Source: RGIG4790 sp964437615
Lineage (GTDB): Bacteria > Bacillota > Clostridia > Christensenellales > UBA1242
DNA length: 32,140 nt
Reading direction: 5' to 3'
Assembly (NCBI GenBank): GCA_964437615.1
Contig: CAYTHL010000012.1
Span: forward strand, 1 to 32,140
Position 1 is the first letter of the stretch; the number at the start of each line of letters is the position of its first letter. Of the stretch, positions 27,001-32,140 are shown one piece after another. The notes beneath the pieces are model-generated. The model saw only the letters and a program-made list of their open reading frames with translations, ran no database searches and had not been told where the DNA came from. The position numbers were made by a program, and so were the translations under genes.

Positions 27001-30000
27001 CCTGGAATTAAATTTTTGCCCAGTTTTTTAGCTTCTTTAAAGCCTTCTATTATTTTGCCACCGCTCAGGGTGTCGCCCACATCTTTAACAACTTCGTGAA
27101 CTTGTTTAACTGTTCTTTCGCCTTGGCTAATAACTTCGCCCGCCCCCTTGTCGCCGTCAAATACAAAGCCTTGTATCATACTCGGCACTGTTTTAAGCAA
27201 CGTAAAGGCAACCAGTATAAACAATATATAAACAAGATTGTTTAGTCTGGTGGCATCTTTTACAAAGAACCTTAGGGTAGAAGACAGCCCTGCAACATCG
27301 GCATCGGTAAATATTGCTGACGCATCGCGGATAACCGGAACTATTATAAAGAAGAAGTTTAGCCCAATGGTAACTCCGTATGCGCCCAAAACTTGGCCAA
27401 TTAGTTGTTCGCGCCATTTAGTAAAGCGATTGCCCTTAGGGTCTAGTGGCAATGTAGAGGCTACAGCTGGCATAATTAAATATAGCAGAGTTATCTCGTA
27501 AATGCGCCTAATTAGCCCCCAAACAGCCTTACCTAATATGCTAAACACTATTATCATAGCAAATATTAAAATCACCCACTGCATATAGGCAACTTGGTAC
27601 AGATTGTTAATTTTAACAGTGCCCTCAAAATTGTAGTCTAGGCTGATTGCGCCAAGCGCCAAGTTTAGGGTAACATAATCGCTGGTGTTAGACTTATTTA
27701 CTGCACTAATTGTTAAATTTAATCTAACTACACTAGGGGAAATAAAGCTGATTTTTCTATCAAAAACAAGGTTTAAGGTGGTCATCTGATCGCGGCAGAA
27801 AGCAATAGAGGTTGGAGTACTTGCAAGGTTAGAAATTTTGTTTTTTACATTTGTAGAATCAACATTTGTTAGCGCGGTATAAGTAGTTGTGCCAACAGCA
27901 TAAGAAATGGCAGTATTTATTATGTTTTGCGGCTGGTAAATAGTTGTATCTGTAGCCGATGCACTCTCCGACGTAATTACAATACTTGTATTAGAGCCTG
28001 TGAGGGTTGTTGTATACCTTCCGCCTGTGGTTTGCGCCGAGTTGTAAAATCCGCTGGTGTTAACAGTTGCGCTAAAAAACTTTAACCTTTGGTTGATATA
28101 TTCTTTAGCAGATTTTTTGGTATCTATTGTAGTGTTATCAGTAGAAATTTTTGACGATATTTTATATGTATAAACCTTTGTTACATCAAAACTACCATTT
28201 GCCAAATCTAGCGCTGCCTTATAATACAAAAAGCTATCTGGTGTGGTATCTGTAGTTGTATTTATCATATATAAGTATGTAGTGTCACCTTCTACCGATA
28301 TAAAGGAATATTCTGGCGCCAGAACATAGTTTATTAAGGAAGATTTATATACAAGATTTGCAACATCGCTTGATGATATAGTTATGCTTTCTCCATTTGT
28401 TGTGTAGGCATCTAAATTATTAAACGAAAAGGTGATGTAAGTGTGTGTATTGCCATTAGTAGTGGTGGTACCAGTGTTATAAATATCATAAATAGAAATT
28501 AAAGTGTAGCCGTCATCTATACTAGAATTGTTAGATTTAACGGCGTTGATGTATATATCATAATTTTCGTTATATAGTGTATATACTGTGACATTTTTAC
28601 CATTAATAGTTTGCACAGAAGAAGAATTTTCTATAAAGCTGTTTATTGTTAGATTGTTGTACTCTTCTAGTTTTTCAGTGCTAATAGAACTATCAAATGT
28701 ATCAGAGTTATTTTTATTTTGCGTAAACTGCACAACCTTAAAAAAGTTGTATGTAGAAAAATCTGAAATGCTAAAATTATACTGAAGTATTTTGTATTCA
28801 GTACCATTATATGTATATGTATTTTCGGTTTCAGTTTGGCCAGTGCTTGTAAATGTATAATTTACTGTATAGGTTATGTTGTTTACTGTATCTTCAAAAG
28901 TAAAGGTTGCAACCAAAGTTATATCTTTGCCACTGTCGCCATTATCTACAAAATTGGAGAGAACAACACTTACATTGGTAGGGCTAATGCTGTTATATTT
29001 TACATTGTTTTTAAGCGCTTCTGCAATTTTTGTTAAAGAAGTGTTAAGATAATCTTGAGTTTCATTAAAGCTATATTCTATGCCATAGTAACTAATAGTT
29101 ATATCATTAGAACCCGCGGCAGTTATTGTAACATTGCCATAACTAGTATCTTCGTTATCATTACTACTAAAAGTTAAACTGGTATCATCTATACTAGTAA
29201 GCATTTCTACGGCAGTGTAGTCGTTGCGGTTAATTTCCATTGCTGCCATTGTGGCTTTGGTGCTGTCAAAATCAGAGCCAGCCGTGCCGCCAACCATGGT
29301 GCTGGTAAGATATGTTGGCTGATAGGTGTTTAAATACGACGAGGATTGAAACAATCCGCGCGCTATAACTGGGCCTTGATAGCTACTTGCATATTGACTG
29401 CTGCTAAAAGAATAACTTTTGCCAAGGTCGTCTGTGTAGGTAGTGTTGTTTGTAAGCGGCACATAATATCCACCCAAGCTGTTATACCAACACATTATAT
29501 ATGTGGCGCCATCAATTTCGCTAACGGCTGAACTATTTATATTATACAACACTGTGCCGGCGGCGGCGTCCGAATAGCTTACAAATAAACCAGTTGGGTT
29601 ACCGCCAGCTGCTCCATAGAGATATTGCTGGTAGGCATAAGCGTTATCACTGCTGCCCATTTTTTGCCACTCTATATTGCTGTTGTTGGCGTTAACAAAG
29701 TATAGCGTTACCCCATAGTTTAGCATAAAATCTACAACGTCTGCCATAACCTTATATTCTTGAGGCAAGGCAACTAGCCCGTTTATTCCGCCGTCGTGGT
29801 AGCATGCCCAATACGGGTCGTTGGTAAAGGTGTTGTAAACTATACTTGTACCAGCCATTGTTGTACTTTGTGTTTGCGTAGAGTTTAGCGTAGCCATGCT
29901 GCTACCCCACCCAGAGTAACTTTTTGTAAGAACCTCGTTATAGTACCAAGTGTTGTATGCCGCCTTAATTAACGGATCGTTATATTCCAAATAGTCTAGC

Positions 30001-31214
30001 ATAGATAAAAAGTAACCCGGGCTATTATTGTAAGTTTCGTCATAAACCCAAACATAGTCTAAGCCAAGCGCAGAAGAAATCAAATCATCGTTCGAGCCTG
30101 CTATATATGTTTTGTACATACTTTGGGCCGATTCAATTATACTTGCTGTGCCAGTGGTTAAGTTGCTATTGTATTGCTTGTTGTAAAAATTTACTAAAGC
30201 TGCATTTCTGCTAGGTTCAGGCTCGGCAATATAGGCGTCAAGAACATACTTTATGTAGTAGTAATATTGATATCTTTCGGACAAATCGCACTGCCACAAA
30301 TAGTAAGTAGAGCCATCAAAGGTAAACATATAGCCATAAAATATGTTTATGTTGCTAAGCGGATTTGTCCATGTAACTAAATCGACTAATAAATCGTCTA
30401 AATCTAGGTTAAGGGAGTAATCGGCAGGGTTAATTATTGGTATAGCTGTAGAAATTGTAACCGTTTGGGTATCTGATAAATCGTAAGTGCCATCAGCATT
30501 AATTGTTGGCATATTGTAAGTGCCATCAGCATTAATTGTTGGCATAACAAAACTGGTGGTGTTGCTGGTGTAAACTCGGTTGCCCGTAGAAACATACTTG
30601 CGATAGTCGTTGGCGTCGTAAGAGCTGACAACAAAAATCTGCCCACCCATAGTTAGGCTAGAACCAAGGCTAAAGGCTTTGGCAAGCCCCGCCAATATTG
30701 CATTGGAGCAAATTATACCCCCTACAAGCATAACTGGCACTAGCACTACAGTTAAAATTGCTTTTAGCGCCGTGTAGATACTCTTTTTGTGGTCCTGCGG
30801 CTCGCCACTGGTGGCGCCAGCATATTCGTTTTTGATTATGGCAATTATGGTAAACAGTATTAGCAGCACAAAGAATATGCTAACTACTGCTTTAAAAACT
30901 GTTACCACTGTATCTGAAAATAAAAATCTAAACACAATGTCCGAACTGGTAAGGTTAGAAATGTCTACTTTGTCTACATTCATCCAAACATCCAAACCAG
31001 AGAGTTTTTGCACTAGTAGCTGCAAGAAATCTATAAGGTTTAGCACAAATTTGCAAATGGCATAGAGTACCGAAGCTAGGCCGTTTAATAGCGCCGAAAA
31101 AATGTTGGATATAAATGAGCCTGTTGATGTAAAAAAGGAAAAAAAGCTATTATTTAAAGCCGGCACAACTGGATTGTCTGCAACAAATCTTAAAAAACTA
31201 AAACCACCTGCCAT
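24006..31214 (-). CDS. Giant VirB6-like membrane protein (2402 aa) with ~1050-residue cytosolic tail
   Basis: The ATG at 31214 (MAGGFSFLRF) is preferred over a TTG 16 codons upstream, because GGGGAG lies ten bases ahead of it. N-terminal membrane segments are at about 36-70, 102-128 and 148-178, then the paralog block GGQIFVVSSYDANDYRKY (190-207). The ectodomain (about 207-1200) is rich in Ser, Thr, Asn and Tyr and includes VMADVVDFM (near 487), YIMCWYNSLGGYYVPL (near 570) and VIARGLF (near 614), then about 575 residues not shared with the others. C-terminal membrane segments lie at about 1205-1253, 1273-1294 and 1323-1351, with LYLIMPAVASTLP in the first. The remaining 1050 residues are cytosolic: an Asn/Pro/Gly/Thr repeat, Ala/Gln-rich stretches, then long charged coiled coils. 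The VirB6 role is inferred from topology, paralogs and the adjacent VirB4-like ATPase. Confidence 0.75.
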   Translation of the reverse strand: MAGGFSFLRFVADNPVVPALNNSFFSFFTSTGSFISNIFSALLNGLASVLYAICKFVLNLIDFLQLLVQKLSGLDVWMNVDKVDISNLTSSDIVFRFLFSDTVVTVFKAVVSIFFVLLILFTIIAIIKNEYAGATSGEPQDHKKSIYTALKAILTVVLVPVMLVGGIICSNAILAGLAKAFSLGSSLTMGGQIFVVSSYDANDYRKYVSTGNRVYTSNTTSFVMPTINADGTYNMPTINADGTYDLSDTQTVTISTAIPIINPADYSLNLDLDDLLVDLVTWTNPLSNINIFYGYMFTFDGSTYYLWQCDLSERYQYYYYIKYVLDAYIAEPEPSRNAALVNFYNKQYNSNLTTGTASIIESAQSMYKTYIAGSNDDLISSALGLDYVWVYDETYNNSPGYFLSMLDYLEYNDPLIKAAYNTWYYNEVLTKSYSGWGSSMATLNSTQTQSTTMAGTSIVYNTFTNDPYWACYHDGGINGLVALPQEYKVMADVVDFMLNYGVTLYFVNANNSNIEWQKMGSSDNAYAYQQYLYGAAGGNPTGLFVSYSDAAAGTVLYNINSSAVSEIDGATYIMCWYNSLGGYYVPLTNNTTYTDDLGKSYSFSSSQYASSYQGPVIARGLFQSSSYLNTYQPTYLTSTMVGGTAGSDFDSTKATMAAMEINRNDYTAVEMLTSIDDTSLTFSSNDNEDTSYGNVTITAAGSNDITISYYGIEYSFNETQDYLNTSLTKIAEALKNNVKYNSISPTNVSVVLSNFVDNGDSGKDITLVATFTFEDTVNNITYTVNYTFTSTGQTETENTYTYNGTEYKILQYNFSISDFSTYNFFKVVQFTQNKNNSDTFDSSISTEKLEEYNNLTINSFIENSSSVQTINGKNVTVYTLYNENYDIYINAVKSNNSSIDDGYTLISIYDIYNTGTTTTNGNTHTYITFSFNNLDAYTTNGESITISSSDVANLVYKSSLINYVLAPEYSFISVEGDTTYLYMINTTTDTTPDSFLYYKAALDLANGSFDVTKVYTYKISSKISTDNTTIDTKKSAKEYINQRLKFFSATVNTSGFYNSAQTTGGRYTTTLTGSNTSIVITSESASATDTTIYQPQNIINTAISYAVGTTTYTALTNVDSTNVKNKISNLASTPTSIAFCRDQMTTLNLVFDRKISFISPSVVRLNLTISAVNKSNTSDYVTLNLALGAISLDYNFEGTVKINNLYQVAYMQWVILIFAMIIVFSILGKAVWGLIRRIYEITLLYLIMPAVASTLPLDPKGNRFTKWREQLIGQVLGAYGVTIGLNFFFIIVPVIRDASAIFTDADVAGLSSTLRFFVKDATRLNNLVYILFILVAFTLLKTVPSMIQGFVFDGDKGAGEVISQGERTVKQVHEVVKDVGDTLSGGKIIEGFKEAKKLGKNLIPGSALYDAYKNKQKEKQAAAAQEDLEAHQRGANAQRQQIEQQAAAAQEAANAANDANAQNETTGANNNPTGPNGTPTGANNNPTGPNGTPQTDTTNPQNDANPKAETPVTPENKTPTDNPDTNNPNNDAAAQTNAAQQYAEAARGSAEQAAASAAAVQAAQEMNNDAASMRQEAGVGTGEVPDQMKEAIGYAVDDAYTASGHDAATGFSEQTAINVARQAAQQLGLDADDKALQGAIGSHLPDLKSYSAGGVEQEIKDTAAAAVMDIAGQQYSQSAGTAKAAENAETADKAKNGAEAKPNDAQSGADAAARAEKSAEAAKLWSEAAKISADIAKDNVGQYEAIYEKPTDKRLEKAQRKQAKLYEKYQEAQEVDGTEKAKHSIRLSKKDIEEWNSTHGKAEQITGEKSREQKLLREQARQIKYATKLGNKIEKQDAIVKDAEQGIYRGVRGWVSRTILTGRKTSDQRVKDVKKVEDKQLKADVLNSLRSGKVKTAAEYATKHAMTGQQMDAFVKKYGKYFNPNTKLLTARSWIANKQLKRAKEVAGDDRSGLLHAGGNIARTAGRVVASKGKAALTLTATSWVGKKEKSDDRKTADAAKVQSLENAINQNANFVKDIGSNKAVEFINKAINSKDSTIRKIAEKLNKPLENGGITNLQARNMLINYNKKLEKQLDKAKAEKLDDYTGVAHKIARGVSRTLDRAKNTAKDAPIIKDINNYVNEKHQIRKEASQINKQLGKNFTKVYGDAFNAKYNIRQAALDKVNDIKKEKYETAYNAQVEQLRKIAEGEIRSTLNKTNKAELKKLIDDVKNGNSQNWDPETQKRFDYYLNRNAAKLKSATTKYFNRLPDSKKIEVAGLNNKSAAANAKYKEDVEKAAKEAIADVNTKYKISEEKRKAFEANVNEALHRPNISSSEISKICKQELKKLMTNDQSGKLNLQVKHLQAMVEQFRNADRSYKRNIKNLQTSQQKLSKQVKNQKSKNALDQATKQGGHFGDDATGK
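26737..26820. repeat. In-frame 42-bp tandem duplication in the giant VirB6-like tail
   Basis: Two 42-bp units (26737-26778 and 26779-26820), nearly identical, encode PTGANNNPTGPNGT-type repeats in the low-complexity linker after the membrane bundle. Confidence 0.8.
30483..30546. repeat. In-frame 33-bp duplication in the giant VirB6-like ectodomain
   Basis: Direct repeats starting at 30483 and 30516 are identical over at least 31 bp and encode PTINADGTY twice, shortly after the first membrane bundle. The identity suggests a recent slippage event. Confidence 0.8.
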
Positions 31215-31560
31215 AAACCGTAAACTCCCCGCGTTTGCGCTTAGTTTGTGCACGCCAGCCAATAGTTAGATATTTTACCCAAAACTTGGCATAAATCGAC
31301 ACAACTAGACATAAATATTTAATTTATATTAACATACGCGCACGCCTACCCGCAAACGATTAACAAAACTTTTTTAAAAAATTTTAAAATTTTTTTGATA
31401 ATATTTACAAAAATAATACCAATTTTGTTTATTTGCACAAAATTTTTGCAATTTTGCACAAATTTAATGGCAAAATTGAGAAAATAGGAAGTTTCTAGCC
31501 CGCCTGTGTAATCTAAAGCGCAGAGCAATAACTAGCTAGTTGGGTTTGGCTGCTGCAATA
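31215..31560. promoter_or_regulatory. Leader region of the secretion-like locus
   Basis: No gene is seen. The 31370-31470 part is extremely AT-rich. A possible minus-strand promoter is TTGCGG, 18 bp, TAATAT within about 31325-31355, but it is not strong. Two copies of TTTGCACAAA (31432-31441 and 31453-31462) are spaced 21 bp apart, two helical turns, and could be an operator pair. Confidence 0.3.
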
Positions 31561-31571
31561 TAATATGGAAA

Positions 31572-31661
31572 AATAACAAAAGCTAGGCTGTAGCGTTTTT
31601 GGAGCTGTGGTACTGTTTTTGTTCAAATTTAGTAGTTTTAGCATTATTTGTTGGGCTTCTG
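31572..31661. repeat. 90-bp repeat, copy 1
   Basis: Matches 32051-32140 at 87 of 90 bp; the second copy runs off the window end, so the full unit is longer. A diverged third copy lies near 23705. No open frame is conserved between copies. Confidence 0.8.
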
Positions 31662-31670
31662 CTAATGGGG

Positions 31671-31702
31671 CCCCATAGGTTTTTAGCAAAAACCGTATGG
31701 GG
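31671..31702. repeat. Hairpin with 14-bp stem
   Basis: CCCCATAGGTTTTT pairs with AAAAACC and TATGGGG across a three-base loop, with one bulged G. No T-run follows. It is part of the palindrome cluster downstream of the 90-bp repeat. Confidence 0.6.
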
Positions 31703-31729
31703 CAAGGAATATGCTTGCCGACGAATGGA

Positions 31730-31752
31730 GTTTTGGCATATATTGCCAAAAC
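31730..31752. repeat. Inverted repeat, 9-bp arms
   Basis: GTTTTGGCA, five bases, TGCCAAAAC. It is perfect and lies inside the repeat cluster. A smaller inverted repeat, GGCAAG...CTTGCC, lies just before it (about 31701-31719). Confidence 0.6.
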
Positions 31753-31780
31753 GACTTTTATTAGGCAAGTATGTGACGCA

Positions 31781-31828
31781 GTAAGGGGGCTGGCTGCCGT
31801 GCGGCAAGTTCTTGTGGCAGACTGAGGG
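31781..31828. repeat. 48-bp palindrome-bearing repeat, copy 1
   Basis: Identical over 48 bp to 31889-31936. It begins GTAAGGGGGCTGGCTGCCGT and contains GCCGTGCGGC, and in copy 2 it is preceded by CCCCCT, which forms a stem with AAGGGGG. Repeats of this type are dispersed, non-coding elements; the family is not named. Confidence 0.8.
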
Positions 31829-31888
31829 CTTTAACAAATATAATTATTTTTAAGAACGCAAAACAGAGTGTTAGGTTGTTGCCCCCTA

Positions 31889-31936
31889 GTAAGGGGGCTG
31901 GCTGCCGTGCGGCAAGTTCTTGTGGCAGACTGAGGG
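31889..31936. repeat. 48-bp palindrome-bearing repeat, copy 2
   Basis: Exact second copy of 31781-31828, 108 bp downstream in the same orientation. Its left edge overlaps a CCCCCT...AAGGGGG inverted repeat. Confidence 0.8.
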
Positions 31937-32000
31937 TTGTTTGGCTTGAATTAGTATTCTCTTTGTTATATTAACTTAAATATTAAGACACCCAATGACC

Positions 32001-32140
32001 AGTTGTACAACCCCCTGTCCGCTCCGCGTCCACCCCCCTTACTATGGGGGAATAACGAAAGCTAGGTTTTAGCGTTTTTGGAGCTGTGGTACTGTTTTTG
32101 TTCAAATTTAGTAGTTTTAGCATTATTTGTTGGGCTTCTG
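32001..32140. repeat. Composite interspersed repeat reaching the window end
   Basis: The first 51 bp match 23635-23685 at 48 positions and include the CCCCC-TTACTAT-GGGGG hairpin. The following 90 bp match 31572-31661. The two repeat types are joined here as one composite unit, in the same order as the diverged copy at 23635-23737. No gene is seen. Confidence 0.75.

Noticed and set aside
31215..31262. TTG start of the giant VirB6-like protein 16 codons upstream
   Set aside because: It has no ribosome binding site, while the ATG at 31214 has GGGGAG at suitable spacing.
31781..31936. CRISPR array
   Set aside because: There are only two repeat copies, with a 60-bp spacer, complex internal palindromes and no cas genes.

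Overview
The window is AT-rich DNA from an uncultured low-GC Gram-positive (Bacillota-like) bacterium. Nearly every gene has a strong AGGAG-type ribosome binding site, the promoters are sigma-A-like, and the secretion ATPase has the N-terminal PrgI-like fusion typical of Gram-positive type IV secretion systems. I cannot place it below phylum. A run of 100 N shows this is a scaffolded, probably metagenomic, assembly.

Left part (1-4100, + strand): a small mobile-element-like module. It holds the 3' end of a repeat protein (five ~45-residue YDA/W/NGNAL repeats with poly-Ser linkers), a coiled-coil protein, a small membrane protein, a rolling-circle (HUH) Rep protein, a basic 133-residue protein, then a 64-, a 209- and a 60-residue protein. 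The module closes at a bidirectional terminator. Between the 133- and 64-residue genes, the minus strand carries a complete promoter-to-terminator unit of about 60 nt, probably a small RNA. From 4102 to 6035 lie a zinc-finger PD-(D/E)XK nuclease-like gene (-) and an IS30-family transposase (+) with divergent promoters, followed by a 32-bp perfect palindrome. A two-TM protein of unknown function (6324-7040) has its own consensus promoter.

Middle part (7181-11713, - strand): chromosomal housekeeping genes in the order gapA, a zinc-ribbon/TM2 membrane protein, mnmA, trpS. No T-box leader is visible before trpS.

Right part (11781-31214, - strand): the striking region. It is a 19-kb locus of four very large genes in the order giant VirB6-like protein (2402 aa), PrgI-VirB4-like ATPase (about 1021 aa), giant VirB6-like protein (1981 aa), VirB6-like protein (839 aa), followed 67 bp later by gapA. 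The three VirB6-like proteins are paralogs. They share an N-terminal membrane bundle, conserved ectodomain blocks and a C-terminal membrane bundle, but carry very different ectodomain insertions and cytosolic tails. No relaxase, coupling protein, VirB8-like protein or cell-wall hydrolase is in the window. The locus therefore looks like a chromosomal secretion or surface apparatus built from a VirB4/VirB6 core rather than an ordinary conjugative element; this is inference. The intergenic DNA at 23539-24005 and 31215-32140 is full of palindromic interspersed repeats.

The N gap lies in the 3' end of the virB4-like gene. The sequences on its two sides end in the same 22 bp, and merging them restores an open frame, so the gap is probably spurious or a collapsed repeat.
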